Positions 1-9,475 are shown, counted from the stretch's first letter. The stretch is 64,000 nt of DNA from Hydrogenovibrio halophilus DSM 15072 (GCF_000384235.1 NZ_KB913033.1:372001-436000), one strand, 5' to 3'. Notes: a model not told the origin generated them from the letters alone. Program-made: numbers and translations.

Positions 1-765
1 CACCCGCTCAAATCCGCCAACCAGCAAACGCTTAAGGTACAGCTCCGGCGCAATCCGCAGATACAGCGGCATGTCCAGCGCATTGTGATGGGTGGCAAAC
101 GGCTTGGCCGTGGCCCCGCCCGGAATCACATGCATCATCGGCGTTTCCACTTCCATAAACCCTTCGCGGATCAGGAACTCGCGCACATGCTGAACCACTT
201 TTGAACGCAGCATAAAGGTGTCGCGGCTGTCTTCGTTCACGATCAGGTCAATGTAACGCTGACGGTATTTGACTTCCTGGTCCTGCAGACCGTGGAACTT
301 GTCCGGCAGCGGACGGATCGCCTTGGTGATCAATTCAATGTGGGTGACATGCACCGTCAGTTCACCGGTATTGGTTTTGAACAGCGTGCCTTCCGCGCCC
401 ACGATGTCGCCCAGATCCCATTTTTTGAACTGGGTGTTGTAAAAGCCCTCCGGCAACTCATCGCGGGTCACATAAATCTGAATGCGCCCGTGTGTGTCCT
501 GCAAGGTGGCAAAACTGGCCTTGCCCATGATCCGGCGCAGCACCATGCGCCCGGCCACTTTGACCTGAACCGGTTCGGCCTCGGCCAGTGCCTCTTTGCT
601 CAAAGCATCATAGCCTTCATGCAAGTCTACTGACACATCAGTACGGCGAAACGTATTGGGGTAAGCCTGTCCGGCTTTCCGCAGATTCTGCAGCTTGGCG
701 CGTCTTTCCGCGATGATCTGGTTTTCGTCCACTTCGGGTTTCTCGGCCTGATTGTTGTTTGCCAT
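1..765 (-). CDS. lysS: Lysine--tRNA ligase, N-terminal part (gene continues beyond window)
   Basis: Class II lysyl-tRNA synthetase, which charges tRNA-Lys in the cytoplasm. About 255 residues are visible. A charged N-terminal helix is followed by the OB-fold anticodon-binding domain (roughly residues 60-160) and the start of the catalytic domain, including the motif-2 region [15 protein letters not shown]. The remaining half lies off the window edge. The chosen ATG (765) has an AGGA sequence about 8 nt upstream; an in-frame ATG at 780 would add five residues. It lies about 80 bp downstream of prfB on the same strand, the classical prfB-lysS arrangement, with a palindromic repeat between the two. 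Confidence 0.95.
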   Translation of the reverse strand, partial: MANNNQAEKPEVDENQIIAERRAKLQNLRKAGQAYPNTFRRTDVSVDLHEGYDALSKEALAEAEPVQVKVAGRMVLRRIMGKASFATLQDTHGRIQIYVTRDELPEGFYNTQFKKWDLGDIVGAEGTLFKTNTGELTVHVTHIELITKAIRPLPDKFHGLQDQEVKYRQRYIDLIVNEDSRDTFMLRSKVVQHVREFLIREGFMEVETPMMHVIPGGATAKPFATHHNALDMPLYLRIAPELYLKRLLVGGFERV

Positions 766-827
766 ACCTTTTCCTGTCATGTTTTAAAACGTTGGTGTGA
801 TGTTTGCGCAGACGCAATGCTTTTTTA

Positions 828-839
828 ACCAGGCCTGGT
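828..839. repeat. Palindrome ACCAGGCCTGGT, copy 1 (prfB-lysS gap)
   Basis: Exact copy of the 12-bp palindrome, 5 bp past the prfB stop codon, preceded by a T-run on the plus strand. It lies between two co-directional genes of one operon, so it is unlikely to act simply as an operon-end terminator. Confidence 0.9.
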
Positions 840-844
840 CAATA

Positions 845-1940
845 TCAGACCCCGGCCTGCAGATTGGGCACAATGAATTGATCCAGATCGCCGTCCAGCA
901 CCGCTTGGGTATTGCCGGTTTCCACATTGGTACGCAGATCCTTGATCCGCCCGGAATCGAGCACGTAAGAACGAATCTGACTGCCCCAGCCAATGTCGGA
1001 CTTGTTGTCTTCCATTGCCTGTTTCTCGGCATTGCGGCTGAGCAATTCCTGCTCATACAACTTGGCCCGCAACTGCTTCATCGCCTCGGCCTTGTTCTGG
1101 TGCTGGGAGCGCCCCATCTGACACTGGGTCACCGTATTGGTGGGCAAATGGGTGATTCGCACCGCCGATTCGGTCCGGTTGACGTGCTGACCACCGGCCC
1201 CGCTGGCGCGGTAAACATCGATCCGCAAATCCGCCGGATTGATGTCGATTTCAAAACTGTCGTCGATCTCAGGCGACACAAACACCGACGCAAACGAGGT
1301 ATGGCGACGGTTGCCCGAATCAAACGGCGACTTGCGCACCAGACGGTGCACACCGGTTTCGGTGCGCAGCCAGCCAAAGGCATGATCGCCCTGAATGTGA
1401 ATGGTCGCGCTTTTGATCCCGGCGACGTCCCCGTCCGAAGCCTCCAGCAAATCGGCCTTGAAGCCGTGGCTCTCGGCCCAACGCAAATACATGCGCAACA
1501 GCATATTGGCCCAGTCCTGGGCTTCGGTGCCGCCGGAGCCGGACTGAATGTCCAGATAGGCGTTGTTGGCGTCCATTTCGCCCGAGAACATGCGCTGAAA
1601 TTCCAGCTTCTCCAGCAGGGTTTCCAGCCGACGCATTTCGTCTCGGACCTCGTCGGCCATTTCCTCGTCGTCTTCGGCCTCGACCATCTCCAGCAGTTCT
1701 TCCACCGACTGCAGGGATTCGCCCAGATCGGCCAAGACCTCCACCACCGATTCCAGATGGGACTTTTCCTTGCCCAGAGCCTGCGCCTTGTCTGGATTGC
1801 TCCAGACATCCGGATCTTCCAGCTCGCGGGCGACTTCCTCTAAGCGTTCCTGCTTCTGGTCAAAGTCAAAGATACCCCCTCAGCGAACTGCCTCGCTCCC
1901 GGAAGTCCTTAATCTGTTGATAAATTGGATTGAGCTCCAT
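845..1940 (-). CDS. prfB: Peptide chain release factor 2, with programmed +1 frameshift
   Basis: RF2 recognises UGA and UAA stop codons and triggers peptide release. The product is 364 residues, the usual family length. Codons 1-24 run from ATG 1940 to CTT at 1871-1869. An in-frame TGA follows (1868-1866), and the ribosome must skip T1868 and resume at GAC (1867-1865). The site AGGGGGTATCTTTGAC is the canonical RF2 autoregulatory frameshift site, with its internal Shine-Dalgarno-like AGGGGG. In the second frame the SPF stop-recognition tripeptide ([10 protein letters not shown]) and the catalytic GGQ loop (SGAGGQHVN) are intact. Known for the family: low RF2 lets the ribosome pause and shift, raising RF2 synthesis. 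An annotator ignoring the shift would start the gene too late, near 1747. Confidence 0.97.
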
Positions 1941-2338
1941 TGATAACGCCCTTGATTGAACCAAAAAAAGTAAACGAAAATTATAGCACCCCCATGGGTT
2001 TTTTGCATGGATGCACTGAAAATGGCAGGACGGCGTCTGCTAATTTCAGCCATGAGCACAAAAAACCAACCAATTTGCTGTGACTTTCGTGTATCTTTAA
2101 GGGATGGTGCAATAAATGAGACATGGTGATTTTGGCCGGAGTCTTAACTCATTCATTGTTAAGGGCGCAAGAACAATGAAGCACGCAAGATTTAAACGCT
2201 TATGTTGAATGAGCCATAAATCAGAAAGAATCAGCAAGGTTAGATTTGGCAGGTTTATCGCCGTATGGTTTGAGTTCGAAGGACTGCCAGATTGAGAATA
2301 AAACCACCTACGTTAAGCATATAAAGGGGTCGTGACAG
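1941..2338. other. Divergent intergenic region prfB / CBS protein
   Basis: About 400 bp without a convincing gene. It holds the prfB promoter near 1980-1988. Close to 2323-2330 it holds the AAGGGGT ribosome-binding site of the CBS gene. Nothing else is recognisable. Confidence 0.6.
1980..1988 (-). promoter_or_regulatory. Candidate extended -10 promoter of prfB
   Basis: The minus strand reads TGCTATAAT here, a perfect -10 hexamer with the TG extension, 40 bp upstream of the prfB start codon. No good -35 hexamer is seen at 17 bp, which is acceptable for an extended -10 promoter. Inferred from sequence only. Confidence 0.5.
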
Positions 2339-2971
2339 GTGTTTGCCATATACAACATTCAGGGGCGATCGTTCCGTAACAGTCTTGAAGAACTCCGCCG
2401 TATCAAACAGCCGGATGCGACCGAGGCACCCAGCTTTCAGCAGGACGTGGCCAAAGATGAAACCCTGATCATTCAAGGCGTGTCTTCCAACGAAGTTCCT
2501 TCGCCCAAAGGACTGCAAGCCTATCGAAACATGATTCACCGCAATGAGCGGGAACCGGTGTTGCATGTAAACCAGGTAATGAGCCACCCTGTGGTCACGC
2601 TGCCGATTCACACTTCCATTGAATCCGCTTTTCAATTGTTTCAAAACCATGGCTTTACCCAACTGCCGGTGATCGATGAAAAACATTTTCTGGTCGGGTT
2701 GCTGACGCTGGTGGATTTGATGCATGTGATCTCCACCGACGGCACCAACATTTTTAGTTTGCCGGACCGTACCATCGACGATGTGATGATCAAGGATGTG
2801 ATTAGCGCCGACCCCATTACCGATGTGCGGCGCGTGGCCAAGGTCATGGCTGACTACGGCCTGACAGCCGTCCCAGTTGTCAACGAGCAGGATGCGATTG
2901 TGGGCATTGTCACCCGAACCGATCTGATCAAAGCGATTGCAACAGACCCACCGCTGAGCCTATGGACCTGA
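2339..2971 (+). CDS. CBS-domain pair protein
   Basis: A 210-residue cytoplasmic protein with two CBS domains (about residues 78-135 and 145-205). Both carry the usual V-x-x-V-M and G-hydrophobic-V/L-T-x-x-D-L patterns ([20 protein letters not shown]). The N-terminal 75 residues match no domain I recognise. CBS pairs bind adenosyl ligands such as AMP, ATP or SAM and usually regulate a partner, but no partner is evident nearby. The start is GTG at 2339, preceded by AAGGGGT eight bases upstream; no ATG start fits. It is a single-gene unit divergent from prfB. The ligand and partner cannot be told from sequence. Confidence 0.8.
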   Translation: MFAIYNIQGRSFRNSLEELRRIKQPDATEAPSFQQDVAKDETLIIQGVSSNEVPSPKGLQAYRNMIHRNEREPVLHVNQVMSHPVVTLPIHTSIESAFQLFQNHGFTQLPVIDEKHFLVGLLTLVDLMHVISTDGTNIFSLPDRTIDDVMIKDVISADPITDVRRVAKVMADYGLTAVPVVNEQDAIVGIVTRTDLIKAIATDPPLSLWT

Positions 2972-3285
2972 AAATGTCAAAACGAAACAGAAACAAAAAA
3001 CATGAAGTGAAAGTGCGAAACCTTCGAGGCCGAGTATAAGCTGACCTTCAGAAAAATATGTAAATTAAAATCGGAAAAATACTCATAGATTAAAATTTAA
3101 AGCAGACACCATTTCATAAAAACAGCTGGCTTCACTAAAGAAAATTCGCCAGGCGTCGTTATAGAAAATACAAGGCTCAACAGAAGCCAGCAAAAATAAA
3201 AAGAGGCAAAAGACCTCACATAATGATTTTGATCATTCGGCAGCGGAGGCCAGACCGCTGTCGTTACTCACACACGAGGCAAACC
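2972..3285. other. AT-rich intergenic region
   Basis: About 310 bp, clearly richer in A and T than the flanking genes. It contains an 8-bp inverted repeat (CTGGCTTC near 3127 and GAAGCCAG near 3183) with a loop of roughly 50 nt, and an FNR-like dyad just before the next gene. No credible coding sequence was found. Confidence 0.5.
3222..3237. promoter_or_regulatory. FNR/CRP-type dyad AATGAT-N4-ATCATT
   Basis: A perfect inverted repeat with core TGAT-N4-ATCA, the half-site geometry of FNR/Anr boxes (TTGAT-N4-ATCAA). It lies 48 bp upstream of the transglycosylase start. This could place the gene under oxygen control, but the outer bases differ from consensus and one site is weak evidence. Confidence 0.35.
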
Positions 3286-4131
3286 ATGTCACATCAGGAA
3301 TTAGGCAAGCTTATTGCCGCTCTGTCCCTGGGGGGCGCCATCAGTTTGATGTCTGGCTGTTCCACCACTCAAACCAGCAAACCGGACGTCAGTCAGGTCA
3401 GCCACAACATCTGTTCGATTACGCGTGCCAGCCCAGACTATCAAAAAGCCGCGCTGCTGTCCGAACAGAAATGGGGCACACCGGCCAATATCCTGCTCGC
3501 CATCGTACATCAAGAATCACGATTCAAATCAGAAGCCCGTCCACGCATGAAATACGTCGGCGGGGTTCCGGTCGGACACATTTCTTCCGCTTATGGCTAC
3601 TCTCAGGCGCTGGATGGCACCTGGGAGGAATACAAGCAGAAAACCGGCAACTTCAACGGGCAGCGTAACGACATCTATGACGCCATGGACTTCATCGGCT
3701 GGTACAACCACCAGACCTATCACCGTTCCGGCGTGTCCAAAAACGACACCTACAATCTGTATCTGGCTTACCACGAAGGCCAGGGCGGCTTCAACCGCGG
3801 CACCTACAACAAAAAACCCTGGCTGAAGCGGGTGGCAAAAAAGGTCAAAAACCAAGCCTACGCTTACGACAATCAGATGGACAATTGCACACTCTATGTC
3901 GAAGCCGAAGAGCCCAAGCAAAGCCCGAAACCCGAACAGACAGTGGCCAAACGCAAGGCTCCGACCACAAAACCGGCACGTCCTTCCGCGGATCAGCTGG
4001 CCGACAATGGGGGTATCAAGGAACAAAACTTGGCCGATTTGTTTAACAAGGCCTCTTCCAAACGAAGTTATAAAGCCAAATCGGCCGACCTGCCTCCCCC
4101 AAGCAGCTGTCGTAACTGGCCTTATTGCTAA
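3286..4131 (+). CDS. Lipoprotein with lytic-transglycosylase (SLT-like) domain
   Basis: A 281-residue predicted lipoprotein. The signal peptide ends in the lipobox LMSGC with the acylated Cys at residue 25. An SLT-type muramidase domain follows, with the probable catalytic glutamate E77 in AIVHQESRF and the downstream GYSQALDGTWEEY and YNLYLAYHEGQGG motifs. Such enzymes cleave the glycan strand of peptidoglycan, probably at the periplasmic face. The C-terminal 90 residues are basic and Pro/Lys-rich, with a Cys-containing tail (SCRNWPYC). The start at 3286 is chosen because GAGG lies about 9 bp upstream and it places the signal peptide correctly; a reading frame is open 63 bp further upstream. 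It is monocistronic. Confidence 0.8.
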   Translation: MSHQELGKLIAALSLGGAISLMSGCSTTQTSKPDVSQVSHNICSITRASPDYQKAALLSEQKWGTPANILLAIVHQESRFKSEARPRMKYVGGVPVGHISSAYGYSQALDGTWEEYKQKTGNFNGQRNDIYDAMDFIGWYNHQTYHRSGVSKNDTYNLYLAYHEGQGGFNRGTYNKKPWLKRVAKKVKNQAYAYDNQMDNCTLYVEAEEPKQSPKPEQTVAKRKAPTTKPARPSADQLADNGGIKEQNLADLFNKASSKRSYKAKSADLPPPSSCRNWPYC

Positions 4132-4148
4132 ACCGTTAACGCCTTTCA

Positions 4149-4171
4149 TCAGGCACCTATCCGGTGCCTGA
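4149..4171 (+). terminator. Stem-loop downstream of the transglycosylase gene
   Basis: A perfect 9-bp stem (TCAGGCACC / GGTGCCTGA) with a 5-nt loop lies 17 bp after the stop codon. There is no U-tract, so it may protect the mRNA 3' end rather than act as an intrinsic terminator. Confidence 0.4.
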
Positions 4172-4285
4172 ACCTTATTCGCCTATAGCGGCACTCAAAT
4201 GTCTCGGTGTAACCTTCGCATTTTTAACAATATTCGGATAACATGTACTTTCTAAATTTCAACACTTCATCAGCGAAACGTTTTT

Positions 4286-5206
4286 ATGAGCTTAGGCCGA
4301 AGTATTCGACTATTTTTAGCAGACGGTTCACCTAACGGCTTATTGACCGCAGAGATCATGAATTGGACGGGACACGCCCTCACTGGCCCTCGATCAAAAC
4401 TACCAGAAATTGTGAAGCGACCGGAATGCTCTCGCACTGGAGTATATTTTCTTATTGGAACTGACCCTGACAATGCAATGCGTCCATTGGTTTACATTGG
4501 CGAGTCCGATGACGTGGCGCAAAGACTCAAGCAACATAACCGACCTGAAAACCAAGGGGGAAAGGACTTCTGGGAAAAAGTCTGTTTAATTACCAGCAAA
4601 GACCAGAACCTTACCAAATCTCACGTAAAATATCTCGAGAGCCAACTTATTGCACTAGCAAAAAATTCTGGACGTTGCGGCTTAGTGAACGGCACATCTC
4701 ACGAATACTTAACTCTTCCGGAGTCTGACCGAGCAGACATGTCTTTTTTTATCGACCAGATTCGCATGATCCTACCAGTGCTGGGACTTAACTTTTTACG
4801 CGACCAACAGACACTGGCTAATTCAGATCAATCTAACATAGTTGCAACAACACAAGACTCACCCACTTTTGAGATGCGCATTCCCAAATACGGCATCGTG
4901 GCAGAAGCACAAGAAGTGGAAGGGGAATTCATTGTTCAAGCTAAAAGCTTGGCTCGAGATCATTGGGCAAGCAACAGTGATTACACAAGTTACAAACCCC
5001 TATATCAACAACTAGTGGAAGACAAGATTTTAATTCCAGACCATTCAGGCAATGTACGTTTTATTCAAGATCAAGCATTTAACAGCCCCAGTGCTGCTGC
5101 TGCAGTAATTTCTGGCCGACCAGCTAATGGCAGGACAACTTGGAAAGATAAGAAAAGCGGGAAGAGTTATGGTCAATGGCAAAGTGAACTAACTGACAAC
5201 ACTTAA
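4286..5206 (+). CDS. GIY-YIG nuclease family protein with C-terminal DUF4357
   Basis: A 306-residue protein. The GIY-YIG core is visible as TGVYFLIG (about residue 51) and LVYIGES (about 69), followed by the domain's VAQRLKQHN helix. The last 60 residues match the DUF4357 pattern, with SPSAAAAVISGRPANGRTTW. Family members are predicted endonucleases or nucleic-acid-binding proteins of unknown role, often in accessory regions. The ribosome-binding site is weak and the coding sequence is visibly more A/T-rich than its neighbours. It sits between unrelated housekeeping genes and next to a tRNA gene, which suggests horizontal acquisition. No partner methylase or toxin-antitoxin gene is adjacent. 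Confidence 0.75.
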   Translation: MSLGRSIRLFLADGSPNGLLTAEIMNWTGHALTGPRSKLPEIVKRPECSRTGVYFLIGTDPDNAMRPLVYIGESDDVAQRLKQHNRPENQGGKDFWEKVCLITSKDQNLTKSHVKYLESQLIALAKNSGRCGLVNGTSHEYLTLPESDRADMSFFIDQIRMILPVLGLNFLRDQQTLANSDQSNIVATTQDSPTFEMRIPKYGIVAEAQEVEGEFIVQAKSLARDHWASNSDYTSYKPLYQQLVEDKILIPDHSGNVRFIQDQAFNSPSAAAAVISGRPANGRTTWKDKKSGKSYGQWQSELTDNT

Positions 5207-5280
5207 CAACATCAGTGACTAATCACTGTATTAAACCAAAACCATGAGAAGAAAAAAGAGCAAGCCCTTTCTTGAAAAAT

Positions 5281-5357
5281 TGGTCGGGACAGTAGGATTT
5301 GAACCTACGACCCCCGCCACCCCATGACGGTGCTCTACCAGACTGAGCCATGCCCCG
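5281..5357 (-). tRNA. tRNA-Pro (anticodon GGG)
   Basis: A 77-nt cloverleaf. The acceptor stem CGGGGCA pairs with TGTCCCG, the D-stem is GCTC/GAGC, and the anticodon stem CCGTC/GGCGG encloses loop ATGGGGT, giving anticodon GGG. The T-loop is GTTCAAATC. CCA is encoded at the 3' end. The anticodon arm closely resembles that of the E. coli GGG proline tRNA. Confidence 0.96.
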
Positions 5358-5445
5358 ATTATTGAAGTCGCTATTATAGCGACATTGCCAATGGTTTCAA
5401 GCGCCATGTCGGGTTAAATGCGACGATGGATGCCGCGCGCCGGTT

Positions 5446-7926
5446 TCAGCCCCACTTCTGGGCCATGGCACTGGGCGACAATCGCAGATAATGACGCTGA
5501 GTCAGCCAGCCCATGACCACCAGAATGACGCTGCCCAGCACCACACTGATCGCCCACAACAACGGACTCAGCTGCGGAGTCATTTCCAGCACAAATTGGC
5601 TGATCAGCATGCCGGTGATCTGGGCAAAGGTCGCTGCCAGCAACCCGGCCAGCGCCCCCAGTAACGCAAACTCCATCAGACCGATTTTGAGCACGGTCCG
5701 CTGGGACGCGCCAATGGTTCGCAACAGCAACCAGCTTTGAATCCGGCTCTGCTGGCTGGCCATGGTCGCGGTCAGCAACACAATCAGACTCGCCGCAAGG
5801 GTAAAGCCATACAGCCCAGACACGGCCCAACTGGCCTGGCGCATAATGGTCTGAATCTGATCCATAATGCGCCCCGCATCGATCACCAGCACGCCCGGGG
5901 CTTCGCGGCCCATTGATTGCATCAGTTCTTGCGGCGTGGTCGCACTCTGATCTATGGCAAAGTTGCTCAGATACGAAATCGGAAGCGCCGCCTCAGGCTG
6001 CGGTTCGATCACAAAAAAGAAATTCAGCCGAAAACTCTGCCAGGACACTTCGCGCAAACTGTCGATCACATAGGTCTGACGCTGGCCGCTGAAATCAAAC
6101 GTCAGGGTCTGCCCCAACTGCAGCCCATAGAGTTCGGCAATGCCTTTTTCCACCGACACCTGAGGCAAATCCGATTTTGCCCGTTCTCTGTCCGAACGCT
6201 GCGCCAGCATTCGGTTGTAGTCCGGCGGCGTCTCCAGCACCGCAATATTGGCCTCGCGCTGCAACAGACGTTTGCCTCGCTGGGTCTCCTGATCCTCGGC
6301 CCGAATCGGCTGATCGTCCACCGCCACCAGACGCCCGCGCGCCATCGGCACCAGCTCGGTGTCGATGCCCTGTTTCTGCAACAGAGTCTGCACGGCGTTT
6401 TTCTGGTCCGGCTGCACATTGACCACAAAGGTGTCCGGCGTGTCGGCGGGCAGAGACAGTTGCCAGTTGGTCATCAGGTCGGCGCGGACAAACGTCATCA
6501 GCATCAACACAAACAACACCAGACCAATCGACATCAATTGAATTTTGACCAGGCCTGGTGAACGAGTCAGGGCCGCAATCGACAACTTCAGCCAGCCGGA
6601 AGCACGACCTTGCCAACGGTTCAGTCCCCAGATCAAAGCTTCCGAGGCCAAATACAACAGACCCGCCATCACCGCCACCGAGCCCAGCACCCACCAGCTG
6701 CCGGCACTGATCAACGCCATCACCAGCAGAATCAGCCCCAGACTGCCCAGCCAGTGCCCCACAGGCACCGCATCGGAAATGGATTTCAGCAGCGCCACAG
6801 GCGGCGTGGCCACCGCACGGCGAAACGCCTGCCAGGCAAAACTCCACAACACCAGCACACCCATCAGCAAACCATAGGCACTGACCCCAAGCCAGTCGCC
6901 CAGCACCAGCGGGTCAAAATACTGTGCCAACAAAGGGGTGATGGCCACAAACAAGGCCTGCCCCAGCAACACCCCCAACAAGGCCGCACCCAGCGCCAGT
7001 GCCATCAATTGCACCGCAAACAGGCGGGTAATCCGTGCGCGGGTCGCCCCCAGAGCACGCATCAGCGCAATCATGTTCTGCCAACGCCCCAGGTAAAACC
7101 GGCTGGCAATCAGAATCGACAGGCCTGCGACCAGCACCGCCGATAACCCGGCCAGATCCAGAAACTGCCAGGCCGTGTCCAGTGCCTGCCCCAGGTCTTC
7201 GGACGGCGATTGCGCCGAACGCACTTCCAAGTTGGGGGATTCGGCTTCGCGCACGGCCCGGGTAAAGGTTTGCACCGCCTCGGCCTCACCGGCCACCGAC
7301 AGGCTGTAGGTCATCCGGCTGCCTGGGCCTTTGAGCCCGGTGTCTTTCAACCGATCCAGCGCAATGCGCATTTCGTAGGCAAAGGCGCTCATGCCCAGCC
7401 CGGCCTGATCCGACGTGTAAGCCTCGGCCAGTTCAAACGTTTTTTCGCCCAGCACAATTCGGCTGGCCGGATCGGTTTGCAGCCCCATCAGCGGCATCAA
7501 CGCCTGCTCGGCCCACACCTGTGACGACCCGGACGGAATGCGAGGCAAGCCCCCGGTCGCCCGCAAAGGCACCTCCGGCGTGACGCCCTTGAGGCGCACC
7601 ATCTGGAATTCGCCCGCTTCGTCGTCATGGGCCACCTGCGCCATGGTCACCAGCGTCTGGGATTCGGCCACCGACAGACCCAGTGACTGGGCCTGCTCTC
7701 GCCAGCGATCCGCAATCGGACGCGAGCTTTCCAGCACCGTGTCCGCCCCCAGGTTCATTGCGGCCTTGCGCACCATGCTTTCTTTGGCCGTGTCGCCCAG
7801 CCGTTCCACAAAGGTCACGGTCGCACTGGCGATCACCACCGCCAGCATCAGCCACAGCCAATCGCCCTTTTTCAGGCCGCGCCAGAGCCAGCGAACCGCG
7901 GTGCGCCCATCATTCAGCTTCGTCAT
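5446..7926 (-). CDS. FtsX-family ABC transporter permease (YbbP-like)
   Basis: An 826-residue inner-membrane protein. It has an N-terminal anchor (WLWLMLAVVIASATVTFV), a periplasmic MacB-like domain, and two FtsX blocks of helices (about residues 250-440 and 680-820). This matches the duplicated layout of YbbP/LolC-type permeases. It works with the upstream ATPase; YbbA-YbbP pairs are thought to move lipophilic substrates out of the inner membrane, but the substrate is unknown. The chosen ATG (7926) follows GGAG by 7 nt and lies inside the last codons of the ATPase gene (17-nt overlap), implying translational coupling. One copy of the 12-bp palindrome lies within the gene. Confidence 0.88.
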   Translation of the reverse strand: MTKLNDGRTAVRWLWRGLKKGDWLWLMLAVVIASATVTFVERLGDTAKESMVRKAAMNLGADTVLESSRPIADRWREQAQSLGLSVAESQTLVTMAQVAHDDEAGEFQMVRLKGVTPEVPLRATGGLPRIPSGSSQVWAEQALMPLMGLQTDPASRIVLGEKTFELAEAYTSDQAGLGMSAFAYEMRIALDRLKDTGLKGPGSRMTYSLSVAGEAEAVQTFTRAVREAESPNLEVRSAQSPSEDLGQALDTAWQFLDLAGLSAVLVAGLSILIASRFYLGRWQNMIALMRALGATRARITRLFAVQLMALALGAALLGVLLGQALFVAITPLLAQYFDPLVLGDWLGVSAYGLLMGVLVLWSFAWQAFRRAVATPPVALLKSISDAVPVGHWLGSLGLILLVMALISAGSWWVLGSVAVMAGLLYLASEALIWGLNRWQGRASGWLKLSIAALTRSPGLVKIQLMSIGLVLFVLMLMTFVRADLMTNWQLSLPADTPDTFVVNVQPDQKNAVQTLLQKQGIDTELVPMARGRLVAVDDQPIRAEDQETQRGKRLLQREANIAVLETPPDYNRMLAQRSDRERAKSDLPQVSVEKGIAELYGLQLGQTLTFDFSGQRQTYVIDSLREVSWQSFRLNFFFVIEPQPEAALPISYLSNFAIDQSATTPQELMQSMGREAPGVLVIDAGRIMDQIQTIMRQASWAVSGLYGFTLAASLIVLLTATMASQQSRIQSWLLLRTIGASQRTVLKIGLMEFALLGALAGLLAATFAQITGMLISQFVLEMTPQLSPLLWAISVVLGSVILVVMGWLTQRHYLRLSPSAMAQKWG
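6548..6559. repeat. Palindrome ACCAGGCCTGGT, copy 2 (inside permease gene)
   Basis: Exact copy inside the ybbP-like coding sequence, on the plus strand preceded by TTTTG and followed by GAAC. It is one of only two copies buried well inside an intact gene. Confidence 0.9.
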
Positions 7927-8662
7927 CAAGGATCTCCAAACGGCCATGCATCAGTTGATAGGCTTTCTGGCAATGGCGGGCAAACGCTTTGTCGTGGGTG
8001 ACCAGCACCAGCGTGGTCCGGGTGTGGGCATTCAAATCGAACAACAGTTGTTGAATGTGTCCGGCGGTGGTTTCGTCCAGATTGCCGGTGGGTTCGTCCG
8101 CAAACAGAATTTCGGGTTCGGTCACAAACGCCCGTGCCAGCGCCACCCGCTGCTGTTCGCCCCCGGAAAGCTGGGCCGGTCGATGGTGCAGACGCTCCGC
8201 CAGCCCCACCTTTTCCAATGCTGCCAACGCCCGTTCCCGGGCATTGGCTTCCTGAAACAGCTCCAATGGCATCAGCACGTTTTCCAGCGCGGTCATGCTT
8301 GGCATCAATTGAAAGTTCTGAAACACAAACCCCACCGCTTGGGCTCGGACCGCCGCGCGTTCGTCTTCCTGTAATCGGTTCAGACATTGTCCCAACAAAT
8401 GCACCTCACCTTCGGTGGGCAAAGCCAGCCCCGCCATCAGCGACAGCAAGGTCGATTTGCCCGACCCGGAACGCCCGATGATCGACACGCTTTCGCCGCG
8501 CTGGACACTCAGTGCGCAGCCCTTTAATATACGAAGCGTGCCAGTCGCGTCGGCGGAGGTTTTCTCAGCCTCCAGCCGCTGCTCGGGCACTTCGTAGCCA
8601 ACCGCGTCCAATCGTAGAACGGGGTTGGCGGTCGCATTCGTGGAATCAGAAGGATCACTCAT
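7910..8662 (-). CDS. ybbA: ABC transporter ATP-binding protein (YbbA/LolD family)
   Basis: A 250-residue ATPase with Walker [11 protein letters not shown]-loop, signature [14 protein letters not shown] and Walker [14 protein letters not shown]. The family powers FtsX-type permeases; its partner is the overlapping downstream gene. The first 35 residues are a variable extension before the conserved domain. The start codon ATG (8662-8660) lies back-to-back with that of tesA on the opposite strand: both share the four bases CATG, so this gene's leader is inside tesA coding DNA. The tesA/ybbA-ybbP divergent arrangement is also found in E. coli. Confidence 0.9.
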   Translation of the reverse strand: MSDPSDSTNATANPVLRLDAVGYEVPEQRLEAEKTSADATGTLRILKGCALSVQRGESVSIIGRSGSGKSTLLSLMAGLALPTEGEVHLLGQCLNRLQEDERAAVRAQAVGFVFQNFQLMPSMTALENVLMPLELFQEANARERALAALEKVGLAERLHHRPAQLSGGEQQRVALARAFVTEPEILFADEPTGNLDETTAGHIQQLLFDLNAHTRTTLVLVTHDKAFARHCQKAYQLMHGRLEILDDEAE

Positions 8663-9398
8663 GGGTTTCTCTCTATGGCTTGCCCCGGCTCAAGGCGGCG
8701 CTGGTCGAATCAAACATCGGGCTGACATTCGAACCCAACGCGCAACCTCTTTCTGGTCGGTGCTGTGGCTGAGCCTTGGGTTGTTGATAATAAGTTACTC
8801 AAGTGTAACGCAAGCCCAGACAAAACCCAAACCCGCCGCCGCGCCAGCCACCCTGCTGGTGTTCGGCGACAGCCTCAGTGCGGCCTATGGGCTGAACACG
8901 GAACAGGGCTGGGTGGCGCTGCTGGCCGAGCGACTCAAACAACGTGAAGACAATGTGAAAGTGGTCAACGCCAGTCTCAGCGGTGAAACCACCTCCGGCG
9001 GCAAAAACCGTCTGCCACCGCTGCTGGACAAGCATCAGCCGAACTGGGTGATTCTGGAACTGGGCGCCAATGACGCCCTGCGCGGCCAGAACCTGAACGC
9101 CACCCGCGCCAATCTGATCAGCATGGTGGAACGCAGTCAGCAACAAGGGGCCAGCGTTCTGCTGCTGGGCATTCGCATTCCCAGCAATTACGGTCCGGCC
9201 TATGACCGAATGCTGCGCCAGACGTTTGAAACCGTCAGCGACCGCACCGGCGCCGCGCTGGTGCCCTTTTTCATCAAGCCGGTGGCACTGAAATCCCGGT
9301 TGATGCAAAACGACCGCCTGCACCCCAATGCCGAGGCCCAGCCCAAAATCCTGGACTACCTTTGGCCGGAAATCGAAAAACTGTTGAACGACGCCTGA
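8661..9398 (+). CDS. tesA: Thioesterase I / arylesterase / lysophospholipase L1 (SGNH hydrolase)
   Basis: A 245-residue exported esterase. The SGNH blocks are complete: the nucleophile Ser in FGDSLSAAYG, block II Gly (SLSGETTSGG), block III LGANDALRG, and the catalytic Asp/His pair in DRLHPNAEAQ. Family members hydrolyse acyl thioesters and lysophospholipids in the periplasm. A hydrophobic signal segment (WSVLWLSLGLLII) precedes the mature domain, but with this start it begins only about 30 residues in, giving an unusually long n-region. The start ATG 8661 follows AGAAGGA. A later start just before the hydrophobic core would look more normal but lacks a visible ribosome-binding site. Confidence 0.9.
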   Translation: MGFSLWLAPAQGGAGRIKHRADIRTQRATSFWSVLWLSLGLLIISYSSVTQAQTKPKPAAAPATLLVFGDSLSAAYGLNTEQGWVALLAERLKQREDNVKVVNASLSGETTSGGKNRLPPLLDKHQPNWVILELGANDALRGQNLNATRANLISMVERSQQQGASVLLLGIRIPSNYGPAYDRMLRQTFETVSDRTGAALVPFFIKPVALKSRLMQNDRLHPNAEAQPKILDYLWPEIEKLLNDA

Positions 9399-9444
9399 AA
9401 CACGGTGTGACCGGTTCCTCGCACTCTCCGTTTAACCTGTTTTG

Positions 9445-9456
9445 ACCAGGCCTGGT
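9445..9456. repeat. Palindrome ACCAGGCCTGGT, copy 3 (tesA / bolA)
   Basis: Exact copy in the 77-bp gap between the convergent genes tesA and bolA. Confidence 0.9.
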
Positions 9457-9475
9457 GATATTCGGGTGATTTCGG

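Noticed and set aside
797-1843. Long plus-strand open frame (about 348 codons) opposite prfB
   Set aside because: It lies antisense to the unmistakable RF2 gene and has no known domain; it is a shadow of high-GC coding DNA.
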